Counted from the stretch's first letter, positions 1 through 13,411 are shown. The stretch is 64,000 bases of DNA from Pontederia crassipes (GCA_030549335.1 CM060189.1:26807001-26871000), one strand, 5' to 3'. Program-made: numbers and translations. Notes: generated by a model not told the origin, from the letters alone.

Positions 1-2600
1 TGATCTTATTGTTTGTAGACTACACGAACGTCGCAACTTAGGCTGGAGATTTCTCCTTTTGGACGTTTAGAAACCCGCGACCAACACTTGGATATCGATA
101 TCTTATGTGAGGGATTCGAAATGCCTCACTGGTTGTTCTTTGAAGCACCTCGGTTCAAATGTAAATGAGGAGAGAAATATGTTCGTGGTGTAGAAATTCA
201 ACTTAGTTATTAAAAGTTTTTAACCACTCTTTAGATCATATTTATAATTTTAACTAGAGTTTTTAACTCTCAATGGTCCTTGAGTTAATTCTCAATTAAT
301 CATGACAATCCATCATTAATCACATACTCTTAAATATTCAGATTTAATTAATTACTTTCTACACGTACTTATCTCTAATCTAATTTTATTCAAACTCCTT
401 TTTACTTCTTCCATAACTCCTCCCAATCAAACTCTATCTCTATATCTTATCAATATCAATCTCACTCAAACTATATTTTTCTTTTATCCTCTTATTTCTT
501 CAATTTTCGAAATTATTTAATATAATAATATTCTATCATCTAATTCTTAGATCAAAATAATAATTAATATTATTTAATGACTAAAATATTTTTGAATAAT
601 AGAATTCTCAATTCTATCTTATTTAGAAGTCTTATGCCCATTAAACATTCATTTGGATTTCAAATCAAATTGAAATTCCTATCAATCTTGTTACAATTCT
701 TACCCCAATATAATTTAATCTTTCTTTCCTTTCCTTTTCTAATTATATTTCTATTCTATTTCAACCCATCAAAAACTCTAATGAAAATATAAAATTTTTA
801 TATTGCCCTTCATAAAATTGTGGGGTGCTATAGTTATAACTTAAATTAAGCTTATTATTCAGATTAATAGCTCTAATCATATTCATGATCATTGTTTCAT
901 CTCCATGCCACATCCAGATATTCTATAAAGTATTTGATTTCAGTATGTAGAAGCAAAATACAGATGTGAAAAAAACTAATAAGACAAGTAAACATAAAAG
1001 ACAAATTAAGAAATGATATATCATTTAACTAAGTTGGGATTAAATATAAATTCACATACATTGATAATAAGATCTTAAAATTATAATATGAAATGTATAC
1101 CTAAATATAGGCATGAGATAAAATATAAATATCATATACAAGACTTAATGACTAATTAAAGTGTTAATTTTTTTCTTAATAGCTTAGTAATTTGAGCCTT
1201 TAAATGAGAATGTAGTTAAAAAAGATAATTAAATGTCGGATTAACTAGTTTCTCTTTTATCTCCACGCCAAATGAATTTAGAAGAGATGAGTTTTTTAAA
1301 AAATGAGATCGGTATGAGTAAAAAATCTCATGCCTCCTCTCACCATTTTCAATTTTTTTAGCTCTGCTTATGCATCCAACCAGTTGCAACCAATGATTTT
1401 TTTTATGCAATCAACCGTTTTGATAGTTCAGTCCATATTTTAATCAGATTATTGGTCCAAATTAGTCTAATAGTTGATTTGACATAAAAATGAACTCTTC
1501 CAATAAATTTTAGTAAATGCCCTCCAACTTTATTATTTTTTTAATTTATTCCTCTAACTTTATTTTGTAACTAAATTATCCTTTCGATCTGATATATTTT
1601 GTAATTGAGATATCCTTTATTTTTTCCATATTTTTCACTGGCTTGGAGGTCAGACCCCTAGAATCTCTTTCATTCTTGCAGCATCCAGGGTATTCAATAT
1701 TCATGAGCCTTGCAAGCAGGGGAGAAGAATTAGGGTGGCAAAGAGATTACTAATTAGAAAACAAAGAAAAGAGAAATGGATGGAAGTGAGATTTGCATAA
1801 TTCAATACTATGCAATCCTTGCAATCAGTTTAGTTGGGCGATAAGGGATGTCATTCCTTCAACTCTTAGCCGGTACGTCCATAAGTACATTTTCCGGGGT
1901 TGCAAGAATGATGTCACTACACGGGAATGGCAATCGAAAAAAAAACAAAAAGGGATAGGAGAAGGGGATGAGACAGAGAGAGGTCGGGAAGAGAGAAAAC
2001 ATGGAAAATAAGTGAAGTATTTGGATTGAGAGTTTTGGAGGAGTGAAGTGAAACATGGAGGAATGAGATTAGATACAACTCGTTGGGTTATATTTTTAAT
2101 TTAAGTTAAGAGATGTGAAGTAGAATAGTTAAGTCTTTAGACATCACATTTTTTATTCTACCAACTTGTGGAACGGGAATGATTAAATAATTTTAGACCA
2201 AAATAAACTATTTTTTTATTACAAATAATTTCTCTTATTATTAAATTAAACCATCTCTCTCACACACTCATTGGTTTATTATCTTTTTTCTCATGTGAAT
2301 ATATATTTATCTATCATTTTTTACTTTTAAACATAGATGAATAAATTAGTTCAAAAAAATAAAGAATATAATAAAAATAGAAAAAACAGGTAAAACACAA
2401 AATAAAAGATAAAAATAAATTAAGCGATAAAGTAATAAATATTTATTACTCATTAGATATTATAAATAGTTTATATATAATAAAGGATAAAAATGACTTT
2501 TTAATAAATAAAATTTTATTTTTCATACAATCATTTTTTACAACTTACTATTCAAACATGAAATTTCTAATAACACATCGCACTCCACCATTTTCATCTT
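1..2600. other. AT-rich intergenic spacer, no gene seen
   Basis: Strongly AT-rich sequence with stop codons in every frame. The only open frames are short and low-complexity (for example at 577-792). I see no family motif, tRNA or clear terminal repeats. Pieces at about 360-800 resemble MITE-type low-complexity DNA but have no recognisable ends. Confidence 0.6.
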
Positions 2601-2629
2601 TTCAAGGAAAAACAAAGAGCCCTAAAATG

Positions 2630-3350
2630 TATCCTCAAGCCTATAGGCTCAACTAATTCAATCGTGAATCGACCATTGATCAAGTTTGGTGTGGCATTTT
2701 AAATTATTTTTGAAAAAATTCAGATGAACCGAGTAAAATCATATTGAATTTAAAAACTAATTCAAACCAATTTTTCCCAAAATAATAAAAAAGTAAATTT
2801 TAATATGGCAAGGAATATAAAATAAGAAAAGTATAATAATAAAATAAATTTAGAAGGATAGAAAGTATAAGGTATTAGGAAATAGAGTAAATTATGGAGT
2901 GTGAATTAGAAAAGGAAATTAAGAACTAGGAAATTATATTTGAAATTTGTGAGAAAAAAATGGAAAATAAGTTTTGAAATTTCTGAGGTAAAATATAAAG
3001 TATAAAAAAATAGGAAACTGAAAATAAGAAAGTTATATTTTAAATTTGTGAAGAAAAATGTAAGAAAATAAATACATAAGGAAAAGATATAAAAAAATGT
3101 AAATATAATATTTTAAAATAAGAAAAATATTTTAGTAAAAGTTTTGTTACAAATATATGTTTAAGTTTTATTAATGTTTAATTATTTTAAAATAATAATT
3201 AATATATAATTGTTAATTATTTTATATTTTAAAAAGAAATCCAAATATTATTATTTTAATAATAATCGATTCAATCCGATCAAATCAGATTAAACTAGTT
3301 GAACTATGACCTTCTATCGGTTTGATATTCAATTCAATTCTAAAACATCG
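2630..3350. mobile_element. degenerate element with CGGTT-like ends (copy 1 of 3)
   Basis: The left end (about 2,640-2,740) and right end (about 3,250-3,350) carry degenerate, oppositely oriented versions of a phrase built from 'gaaccg', 'cggttt' and 'caatccgat'. They enclose about 500 bp of almost pure A/T. The same vocabulary occurs at 14,719-14,900 and 52,980-53,935, which suggests a repeated non-coding element family. The exact ends and any target duplication could not be fixed. Confidence 0.35.
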
Positions 3351-4040
3351 ATATGTGTGAGTTTAACTAATATGCAACCAAAAGTTGTACAATCAATATA
3401 CATCAAATGAAATTGAATCATTGAACAATTGTGATATGATTATGATTAAATTTAACAAATTAAGATTAATTAATAATTATTAAAACCATATGGCTTGCTG
3501 CAAAGGTGAAGTGGACTCCGCCACACTAGGACTCATGATAATTAATTCTATAGTAATATTTTCTTTGTTTTATTGATAGAATTATAGAAATAAAATACAA
3601 TCTGAATACAAAATTTTGCTTTCACTCAAAGAATTAAAAGGAAGACAACTAAAGTGGAAGGTTATAGGAAGATAAACTCATGCGACCTTACGAGGGACAC
3701 ACTCACTGGACCGTTAGAGCAATGACAATCCCTATTCTCAGCTAATTTAGTGTCATCTTAGGCAATACGTCTCACTATGATAGATGAAACTCTTAGTGAT
3801 TTTTTTTTTACATTCATAAAGATTTAAACTTGAGACCTTTACTTAAATAGTGAAAAGATACTATCCACCCTCTCCAAGTTCTTTGGTATCTTTTTGGCTA
3901 TGTTTGGATGATGGAACCAAAGTTCCAATTAGTTTAAGGAGCTTTGATTTGACTTATATGTTATCCATTTGTGTTTTGACGACAGTTCTGATGAAGGAGA
4001 ACTTCGGCCTTGGGCTGCTTGAAGTGGGCGTGGGATTCAA
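3351..4040. other. intergenic spacer with a MITE-like fragment
   Basis: No gene is recognised. The phrase 'ggctatgtttgga' near 3,896 resembles the terminal repeat of the Tourist-type element at 5,853-6,550, so a fragment of a related MITE may be present. No matching opposite end was found. Confidence 0.35.
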
Positions 4041-4882
4041 TGTAACACCCGAGATTTTAAAAAAAGAAAAGATAAAACCAAATCAAAGAAGATAAGTTGG
4101 AAACAATTCAGAGAGAGATTTAATTCCAACAACAACCCTGATTCTTTCCCTATATATGTGGGATCAAAACGAACAAATCGACCCTTTTGTTTCCCATGAG
4201 TTGGCCCTAATTTCCCTCTTTGTTTCGGGTGTCTCTCTCCCTCTCTCACGTTGAGTCTATGCCGAAAGATAGGAGAGGAAGTAGAGGGCGTGGATGACAC
4301 GCCTGGACAGAGGGGAACAACCAAGAGAAGAGGAAGAGGAAGAAGAGGATATGCGACTTAGTTTTGGACAGAAACTTCGAGGTATGTGAATAAAGTGGAT
4401 TCATCGTAGACTCATGATTCTAGGACTTAAAGCATGATGTTAATGTTTCTGGGTCTACCCTTAACTTTATGACATCGATTACAATGTTGCTCATGATCAG
4501 CACTCATCGAAGAATTGATTGGAAATCGTACTACGCGACGTAGTCTTTTTTCGCAAGACGAACCTGACCTTGGTTCCTCATTACAAGGTCTAGATTATGA
4601 TGTGCCCAAATCGAGTTCCATGAACTTGGCCCGGATCCGACATTATCAACGTTCTCGGATCTCTGCAACTGAACGAACCTGGCCCGAGTTGAAGATGACC
4701 CGGCCAGAGTTCCACCCATGACGAAGCGGTCGGGCGCGACGGCTGCCCTGACTCGACGATGACCTGACCCGGCCCGGGTATGACCTGAACATGGCCCGAG
4801 TTTACCCCAAATCTTTCGTGAACAATGTCCGATGAACTCAGCTCGGGTTCCACCCTTACTCAGCTTATGTTTCGATGCTACT
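4041..4882 (+). mobile_element. solo-LTR-like relic (TGTAACACCCGAGATT start)
   Basis: It starts with TGTAACACCCGAGATT, a start typical of plant Ty3/gypsy LTRs. A TATA-like 'cctatatatgtgggatc' lies near 4,150, followed by a GC-richer part with many 'cccgag/cccgg' words. The end is placed at 'cccttactcag...gatgcta' because the candidate LTR at 62,568-63,610 ends with the same 'cccttactcag' word shortly before TGTTACA. No target duplication, primer-binding site or internal domain is visible, so this is a relic or a mis-bounded fragment. Confidence 0.4.
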
Positions 4883-5852
4883 AAGTTGATTTTTATGATC
4901 CTTTGTTCCTTGATTCACGCACTTACTCTATATCTTGTTTATGATGATAATTATTTCGTTAATGCTTCTAATTTACTCTCCACGATACTATCTTGTAATC
5001 TCGATTTAAGTCATAATAAAGATTAATTAAAATCTACAAGATAAAAGATTAAAAACATTAAATGGAGAGCTCTTTTTATGATGGACTGATGACGACAGTT
5101 ATGATCTTATTACGGTCAATTATGGACTGACCCTGACAGTTATGATAGTAATGGACGGGTTGAGACAGGCCTCCTATGGGTTGAAATATATTTCATGATA
5201 AGTCTAAGATGAAGAAAGAAGAAGAAGAATAAAACATACTCATATGATGAACTCTTATTATGATCTCTTGATTTTTATGCCATGATTATGCTTATTCATT
5301 TTATGATCATGATTCTGATTACACTTCTTATATGATCTTTATGATGACGTTCCATGAGTTATTATTCAGACTATTATCATGATCTCTATGTCGTTTCTAT
5401 TTTATTTGCATACTGGATTGCAAAACTCACAGGGAGGTTTTATCTTCCCTATGTTTTATCCAAAGCCTCCTTCCTTTCTCCCTATCTCATTCTTCCACCA
5501 CCATCCATTTGTGTGATAACTAGTCGATATTTGTTTGAAATTTTCTCTTTTTCCACTTTGAACCCAGTTTTCAAGAAATTGATCGGGCCACCCTGTTTTC
5601 ACCATTGTTTGCAATTCAATAGCATACCCATTTCTTGTGTTTGACTATTAAATCGGTTGGTCCAATTTTAATAACATTGTTCACAATAAATTCAAAAGGT
5701 AAAAATACTCCATTCTTCACTTCCTCCACTATACTTTTGTATGTCAAAACTGAACTGTGCACTAATCAAGAGAGGTCTTGAGTAAATTTTGGTCCAAAGA
5801 AACTTGGAACCAAACTTAGCCTCGACCTTTCTTGATAGCTCGGTTACTTTTA
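4883..5852. other. intergenic spacer, no gene seen
   Basis: AT-rich DNA with repeated 'tatgat' words at 5,090-5,350. The open frame at 5,354-5,644 has no family motif and no gene-like context. Nothing supportable was found. Confidence 0.5.
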
Positions 5853-6550
5853 GGCTGTGTTTGGCATGGGAATTTCAAGTTCTCGTAAGTTCTCGAGAAC
5901 TAATTGATTTGATAGATAAGTTTATTATTTTATGAAGTATAAAATTATTATTTATAAGAACTAATTGATTTGGCTATGTTTGGATAAAAAGTAAGAACTA
6001 ATTATATAATTTATTATTTTATGAAGTATAAAATTATAGTAAATTAAAATATTATTTGTTTAGTTAAAATAATTATTTATGATATTTTAATATTATATTT
6101 TATAATATGAAAAATATTTATATTAATATTTATAATTTATGAAAAATAATAATATTATAATTTATTATTTTATATGTTATTAATATTATAATTTATGAAA
6201 AATATTTATATTAAATTTAAAAATTATTTTATATGATGAATGATAATATTTTAATAAATAAAATATTAAAATTGATTATTATTTAAGATAATATAAAAAT
6301 AATTTAATAAATAATATTAATATTAAATAGTAATTAATAATATTTTACTAGTTAGAATATAATATAGAATTGAGAAAAAAGCAAAACAAGAAACAAAAAA
6401 AAAACAAAAACAAAAAATGCCACGTTTTCGTTGGAAGCAAGATCTTGACAAAGTTCTCGCTTCTCGCGAGAACATAGCAGCACGTGACCAAAACTTCACA
6501 CATGCTATGTTTGATAGAACTTGGCCAAGTTCTGCACGTCAAACATAGCC
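5853..6550. mobile_element. Tourist-like (PIF/Harbinger) MITE with TTA duplication
   Basis: The left end reads GGCTGTGTTTGGCATG. The right end read on the other strand is GGCTATGTTTGACGTG, an imperfect terminal inverted repeat that continues with 'aagttct' words. The element is flanked on both sides by TTA (5,850-5,852 and 6,551-6,553), the 3-bp duplication typical of PIF/Harbinger elements. The interior is AT-rich and non-coding. A second 'ggctatgtttgga' at about 5,971 hints at a nested or internally duplicated end. Confidence 0.72.
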
Positions 6551-6848
6551 TTAGGGAAGCTTGAATCTTCAGCTCTCATGAAAAGGCCAATGTCGTTTCA
6601 TCACATTCAGAGGAGCATAAATTTCTGAACATTATGATGAAGAGGCCAGCAGTGATTCATCATCTTGGTTTCATTGGGAGAAGCTTGGATGTTGCAACGT
6701 TATGAAGAGCATGTGCCGCTTGCGATAGAAAAATTAGTTGTTCTTTATGGTCCATTCCTATAATTGTCGTGTAAGTTGCTGCACTGCTAACTTCTCAATC
6801 ATATTGTTTCATTGACATATTTATTATATCTTATTCCATTGCTAAGAG

Positions 6849-7022
6849 AACTCCGCCTATGTTTTATAGTCAGTCCCAAGCCCGGATAAAGGAGGAGGGT
6901 TGTGTTAGGTCCCGACAGCCAACGTAAAACCATGTCGAATCGCATGAACATGGATCAACGAATGACGTCGTATGATCCATGTAGTCGACCCTATCTAGTG
7001 GGATAAGGCTTTATTGTTGTTG
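6849..7022 (+). mobile_element. 5'-truncated RTE-type LINE 3' end, 17-bp target duplication
   Basis: The 174-bp insert begins near 'agtcccaagcccggataaagg' and ends with 'gtgggataaggctttattgttgttg'. This is the 3' tail with TTG repeats that I know from plant RTE LINEs. It is flanked by a perfect 17-bp direct repeat starting TATTCCATTGC (6,832-6,848 and 7,023-7,039), which is the target-site duplication. The 5' end is truncated, so no protein is encoded. The perfect duplication points to a fairly recent insertion. Confidence 0.78.
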
Positions 7023-7214
7023 TATTCCATTGCTAAGAGCTAGAATGAATTAAAGTATGAACTCGAAACTAAGAGATTGCTAGCTAACTCTGTTTAATGT
7101 GTTGTATGCTTATCATTCTAACACTTTCTTCACTTCAGAATTGTCTCTAACTTGCTTGATTTTGTGTTTTCTAACATGACCTCTTTTTTTTCCCATCAGA
7201 AGTAGTGAAGCCCT

Positions 7215-7218
<4 letters not shown>

Positions 7219-7276
<58 letters not shown>
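7219..7276. repeat. (AT)n microsatellite
   Basis: About 29 uninterrupted AT units lie downstream of the 3' end of the HESO1-like gene. Confidence 0.95.
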
Positions 7277-7278
<2 letters not shown>

Positions 7279-7628
7279 CAACAACATAAAGAGAAAAAAG
7301 ATAGAACATTATGGTTTCAACTATATTGGCCCAATTGGAGTTTTTACTATAGCTTCAATCTATCTCATATTGGGGAATGTGTACCGACTCTATCACACTT
7401 GACATTTCAGCCATTTCATGATCAATCACAAGAACTCGACTAAAGCCACAATATATAAAAATTTGCCAAAGGCAAATGTCACAACACAGGCATACATCTG
7501 AATTTGCCAAAAGCTTCCTTCCGAGAAAAGATTGCAGAAATTAAGATAGAACTGAGGAGAAACTTCTGGCTAGTACAATTTGTCATGCAAACAAGTTAAG
7601 TTTCCTAATTTAAACACACGCACACACA

Positions 7629-10600
7629 CTATGGCAACCTTGGCCTCCATTTTTGTTGAGTGTCAGAAATTCTGTTGAAGCTACCAGTTGAGGAAGTTGG
7701 ATGGTGTCCATCAGACCTCGGTAAATGCTGAAGATCATTCCGAGCTGTTCCATGGCCAGCAAATTGCCTACTGTTATCTCCATATGCATCAAAATGGAGT
7801 TGAGATCTTGATTCTAGCAGTTTCCATGTGCCTGCAATCCTGTGGGAGCTGCCAGTGGAGGAAGTTGGATGATGTTCATCTAGCCTCAGGGTTTCTTGAA
7901 ATCGGTGAACATTCTGTGCCGTTCCATGTCTGGCAAATTGATTAGTGTTGTTAGCTCCATAAGCATCAAACTGGAGATGAGATCTTAAGTCTCGCTGTAA
8001 ACTGGTACTTGGTCTGGTTAAAAATGCGAGCAAGGATTTCGGATCACTGCACATGTGGATCGAAGAAAGTCTTCTGAATGCTTCTTGGAATTCGTTGGAT
8101 ATTTTGATGAGCTGATTTGCACCAACAGATCTGGCAGCATTTTCTGCCTGTTCAAAAGGATCTTCAACCTAACACAAACCAAATATTGCTAACTGTAGAT
8201 ACACATGAGAGCGTTGACAAAGATCTGTATCAAGAACCTAAACATGTAATACTTCAAGATTCACAAAGACTGTTCCGAGTGGAAACGATGGCTAGAAAAC
8301 CAATAGTCATCCCAATTTACCCGTTATTTCAAGGATAGACTTACGAGAATGTGGTATGATTGTTTCAGTTGCCATCTTGGACTGCTGTTGAGCCTTTCCC
8401 ATCGGCCTGTGTGTGTACAGATGGCGTATTCGGAAGATACATTTCTAATATTAGAGAACTGCAAAAGTCAAAGAAACCCTAAGTTTCGATCTTCATTTAG
8501 ATAAGTGCAACCATAGATTTGCCAGTGAACAACTAGGAAAATATAAGGTTTCAACAGTGTAATAGCATTCCTAGACATTGACAATAATTTTCTTTTTTTC
8601 TTTTTTGAGAATGCAGCATTCAAGGACAATCAAAGAAGTGACAGATAGTCAGCCCAAGATCATGTTACGAAGTAAGATAATTGTTGCCCATAACGAATAT
8701 TAAAGTTCAATGATACATCCTTCATGGACAGAATCAAACTGACTCCATGAAAAGATTTCACATGTAAATAAATACTAAAATATTTAGTTTGAACCTCTAG
8801 GCATTCATGAATTGTCCTAATAGGTTTTTACTGGTAGCAGACAACCACTGGCGAGGTTAACAAAAATGCAAAAGATTTTTTTTTTACTAAACTCTGAATT
8901 GGCACTGCTTAAGTTCTCCAATCTATGATGTACCTTAGTGGTTAGGTTAACAATCCTACACTCCCCATTAAAATATTAATTTCGCAAATCTATACATAGT
9001 AGACATACCTTTATTTGCTTTCCAATTAATCAAAATGGTCTATGGCTGACAAATGGTACATCAGTTACAAGAAAAAAAGGTGAACTCAACCAAAACAAAC
9101 TTAACAAATTGTTGAACGAAGTACCTTCTGAAAGAAGGATATCAGAAGCTGAGAAAGCGAGCTGTCGTTCTTCTTCCCATAATTTTGTGATTTAAACCTT
9201 CGTATGTTTGTAGCACAATAATCTTCAAGGTTTCTCTCAGAGATAGAACTCGTATCTACACAAAACCACACATTGAGGAACATAAAAGGAAGATGGTGAA
9301 TCAAATATCTATTTCCTAGTTGTAATGAGACATATAAAATCATAAGAAATAAATTCAGAGAAGTTCAATGGTCATTTGGATATACTTGATATTGTGAAGC
9401 AAACAAAGTAGTAGAAATATTTCAAACAGTTCAGTTATGCTCTATGCTAATAGATGTTGATGGGACTATCACCATCTTGCTGCAGAGAAAAAAGAATTTA
9501 TAGAGTAGACTGAAGTGAAATAATGGAGAATACAAGCAGATGATAGTAATGCACTACGCACCTGTAATATCAATAGAAAGATTTCCCTCATATATTTCCT
9601 TCAGAGGTGGTAAAATTGCAGGTTTACATGTCTAACGGAAAAATAGAGGCAAAACAATATTATTAATTGTCTGAGACTGCAAGGAATCAAGTGAACAGTT
9701 AAAAAAATTACTCAGATGGTGAAAATGCACAATACAGTTGTATACAAGGTAGTACCTGAAAGTGGAAGATAACCAACAGGCAAAGTGAAAATGAATTTAA
9801 AGTCCCAAATTTTGGGTCATTGATATTTCTAGCTTTTGCCCATTCTTTTGTCTGCAACCAAAAGGAGATAATACTCAAACAAGGTAAAAAAGCTAATGGG
9901 CAAATTGTTGAATGATTTTTTAAAAAAATATTGAATGAATAAATAGAATCAGACCAAGAAAACCATGTCACGAAACCGACTATCAATTTTGCTGATCCAG
10001 AGGAGCATTTTGGACTTAATTAGGCCACCATTGTTGTTAATAGATACATCACAAGAAATGTCCTTGTATGTGCTTTTAAATTTAAGCAGGGGAACTCTTG
10101 CATATGGTATGAACTCGATCTGATAAGCAACACCTGAAAAAAAATTGAGGATAAAGCGTCATCTCAAAGAACAACATTGCTGCACAACAGAGTATCATGA
10201 ACGAACAAACTAAAACAGATGATTGAACTGATTGATGAGAACTCATAATGTCCTATTTCCTAATACTGTTAAGTAGAAAAATATTGTATAATAGTATTAG
10301 TAGGAATACCTTCCTTCTTTAAGGCTCTCATTATGTCTCTAAGCAAAATTTTCTTCCATTTTTTGCTGGAAGAATCCTTTGAACTACTATCAAATTGCAC
10401 AGAAATATCCAAATCCCCCTCTTTAGAATAAAGGTTCGAGACAAAAGATCCGAAAGGTTTCACCGTAATACCTGTTATAGCAATCAGAAGTAGAATTAGA
10501 GGATTCAAAAATAAGAAGCAAGATCAAGATGTACTGTAGCACCAATTATGCTGGATGCACTCAGCACATATAAGCAAACAAATAAATAAAAGTTAAAAAT

Positions 10601-11238
10601 ATAGCCATTGAAATAAAAGGTCAATGTTTCAACTGTACGGCAAACTAGATGCATGTGAATGAGAGTGCAACAATTTACTGTCGCACCAATTATTTGGAAG
10701 TACTAGAAGATGTACTCAACACAAAATAAGATTTAAGGAAATACATAAACATATGAAGAAAAATTAAAAGATAATGTCATAACTCATAACCATTGAAATC
10801 AGAAGGTAAATTGTTAAGCTCTATGACGAACTACAACACTGCGAATGAAAAAAATAATGCAACAATTTTCATCTGCAAGCATCATTAATTTCATCATTTA
10901 AAGATATGAAAAAGCAGGGATCATGATGTTCATCACCCCGTAAACAACGAGGATATAACATAGTAGCTGAATTTCCCTTTAAAGAGATTAGGTAGTAGCC
11001 AAATTACAAGTGAGTAATGCAGGAACAAATCACCTTTCAAGGCATTCACTGATCTGAGACAAGTTGCAATCCTCTCAATTATATTCACGCGAATTTCCTG
11101 GTCCCTTGCTGAGGGTTCAAGCAGAGAAAGGATGTCTCTGAGACTTTCTTCCAGAACACCATAAGAATCACCAGGGTGACAAGAGACATCCATAAAGCCT
11201 AAAATCTGTTTCTCAAAAGGTAAACTGTTATTTGTCAT
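7629..11238 (-). CDS. HESO1-like terminal nucleotidyltransferase (8 exons)
   Basis: Predicted 498-residue non-canonical poly(A)/poly(U) polymerase of the HESO1/At3g45750 type. The family adds non-templated nucleotides to RNA 3' ends; HESO1 uridylates unmethylated small RNAs. Exons on the minus strand: 11238-11034, 10471-10310, 10133-9955, 9851-9756, 9631-9562, 9255-9125, 8458-8345, 8168-7629. All junctions are GT-AG and in frame. The catalytic centre is visible: GSFVSNLYSKEGDLDISV (residues 76-93) gives Asp88 and Asp90, and ISCDVSI gives a third Asp at 151. The nucleotide-recognition part follows (DPKFGTLNSFSL, then ILPPLKEIY), and VEDPFEQAENAARSV (320-334) is a family hallmark. The C-terminal tail holds two related blocks (about 384-438 and 442-495), a tandem duplication. 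The ATG at 11238 has a weak context and the frame stays open about 25 codons upstream of it, so an extra 5' exon is possible. Substrate and base preference cannot be read from sequence. Confidence 0.88.
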
Positions 11239-12145
11239 ACGAGCTAATAAGAAATCATACGGATCAGCACTGCTAGATTTCTCAGTTTTATTATGAGAAA
11301 AAGCTCCTTCTCAACTACGAGATGCACAAGATAATAGAATTATAGATGGATTCAGATACGCACAAGGTTCTTGGAATTTCTGTGCAATGCTAAATGTTGA
11401 CAGGCGTCAAAAGCACGAACCAACACTGTTAAATGGATTCAAGCACTTTCCCAACACAAGATAGACGTTATTGCAGCAAAGTTTGTCAAGGCATTAACTA
11501 AAGAATCAATAAGTTTCATCATTTGCAGATAATCAATTACACCTCTGATGGAACAAGCTCACATGCGATAGCAGCTAGACCTTTCCTACTGTTTGATTCA
11601 TACGACAAAGATTTTTAAGGATACCAAATTAATCCGTCTTTTACAGATCGTCCGTAATTGTTCACGGAATGTCACGCATGATTGAAAAGAAATACATATC
11701 CAGATCCAAAGAATAATAAGAAATACTCAATTTTCCTCAACCAGGAGCAGAGAATCAATGCTCGACGGCACAAGGAACTGAACTATTTCGAGGCTACTCA
11801 CCGGAGATACCAGAGCCTGTCGACGAAACCTTTTCCCCCTCCTTTCTCCTCCGCCCGCCTTATAACTATCAGAAAAAGGGAAAAGGAAGCATTTTTGTTG
11901 TTGTCGTCGTCTAAAGTAAGCGATGGACAGTCGACAGTTTCACTCTTCGCGGAGATTTCACTTCGGTGGGGGTTGAATTGACGAATCTGAGGAGGTTGCT
12001 TCGCTGCTGCGGCATCTTCCCTGCTCCCCCTTTTTCGCTTTTACAAAAAGGCGAGTACTGAGTGGGATTGGATGTTGATATTACACTGTACGGGTCTACG
12101 GAGATGACGAGGAGGAGGAGCAGAGAAGCGAAGAGTCGCCATGGA
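11239..12145 (-). other. probable 5' leader/promoter of the HESO1-like gene
   Basis: Base composition changes sharply at about 11,800-12,140. This part is GC-richer and carries purine- or pyrimidine-rich runs typical of a transcription start and 5' leader read on the minus strand. Several possible splice acceptors lie just upstream of the ATG (for example around 11,300), so a leader intron is likely. The plus-strand open frame at 11,682-11,981 looks accidental. Confidence 0.4.
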
Positions 12146-12564
12146 ATGTAATGTTAATGACGAGGCAGGAAGAAAATTTTAGATTCCTCTTGGATACGAT
12201 TTTAAGGCTTAAAACATATTTGGAAAGGATGCCCAGCTTTTGTACGTTCTTTTCTAAGGATGACATGTTAAATGTCAATGTTTTATATTGTTGGAATATA
12301 TTTGATAATATTACTCATCAGATAATCAAATTTCTGTCAAATGAGTCAATGTCATTTCTTTGAAATTGAAAGTAATCTCGCATTTCAAATTTTTATCTTA
12401 CATTTTAAATTTCTATCTCACATTCCAATATTTTTTTCCCTACTATAAATTTCGAACTCAAATCAAAATCAAACATAATTATGTTTTATGTAATTTCAAA
12501 TTATCATATTAAGTGAAATGCTTGAATTTCAAGAAAAAAATTAATCAGCCAACCAAACACACCA

Positions 12565-13411
12565 TAATGTCAATGCTCCAATTCTTATTGTCACTTCAAA
12601 CTCATCATTCTACTATTCATTTTATTTTACTTTATTTGCTATTCTCTCTAGTAGTCCCCTCAACTTCCATCCAACTTTTCTTCTTTAATCATCACACACA
12701 CTTTATCTATTCTCTCTCCTCATGCTATTAGTTATTTAATTAATTATATAAATTAAACTATTAGGAAAATATATTAATTTTATTAATATGAAAAACACAA
12801 TAAGATTAGACAAAAAGTAGAAATATATTTATTTCTTAAGATTATTAAGTTTATAAAGAGTGTCCGTTGCTTTTTGTTTTGTATTAATAAACTAATAATA
12901 TATTTTTTAAAGTAATTTGTTCCATCAATTATTTGTAGTTAAATAAATATTTTTAAGACATGACGACAAATTAGATTGGATCTAACACGCTAATTAAAGA
13001 TGTTTGAATCAACTTGATAATTAATATTTTCTTAACAAAAAATAAAAAAACAATGGACTAATTATTTTGAGAAACGATTACACTAAAAATGATTTTTCTC
13101 TTCCTATTTCCACTTTATTTTATATATTCATAAAATAATATTATATGTTTAATCTTTTTGTAATTTATATATTAATTAAATTAATATGTTTGTTCAATAA
13201 TCTAAATTATACTATTAATAAAAAATTAATTGCATGAACCAATAGCACGAAGAAAGAGATGATAGATAGTTAATGAGTATGGAATTATTTAATAAGCATG
13301 ATTAAGTGAAAATCGAGGAGATCCAAAGAGAGAATAATAAATAAAGTAAAATAAAACGAAGAGTAAAATAGTAAGTTTGGAGTGACATTAAGAATTTAAG
13401 GAGTGACATTA
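12565..13411. mobile_element. non-coding DNA element with about 85-bp terminal inverted repeats
   Basis: The left end (12,565-12,650; 'taatgtcaatgctccaattc', then 'ttattttactttattt') is matched in inverted orientation by the right end (13,325-13,411; 'aaataaagtaaaataaaa', then 'ggagtgacatta'). Long inverted ends around an AT-rich, stop-filled centre suit a Mutator-type MITE. The 9-bp flanks (aacacacca / aaaacacgc) are similar but not identical, so the duplication is unproven. Confidence 0.5.
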
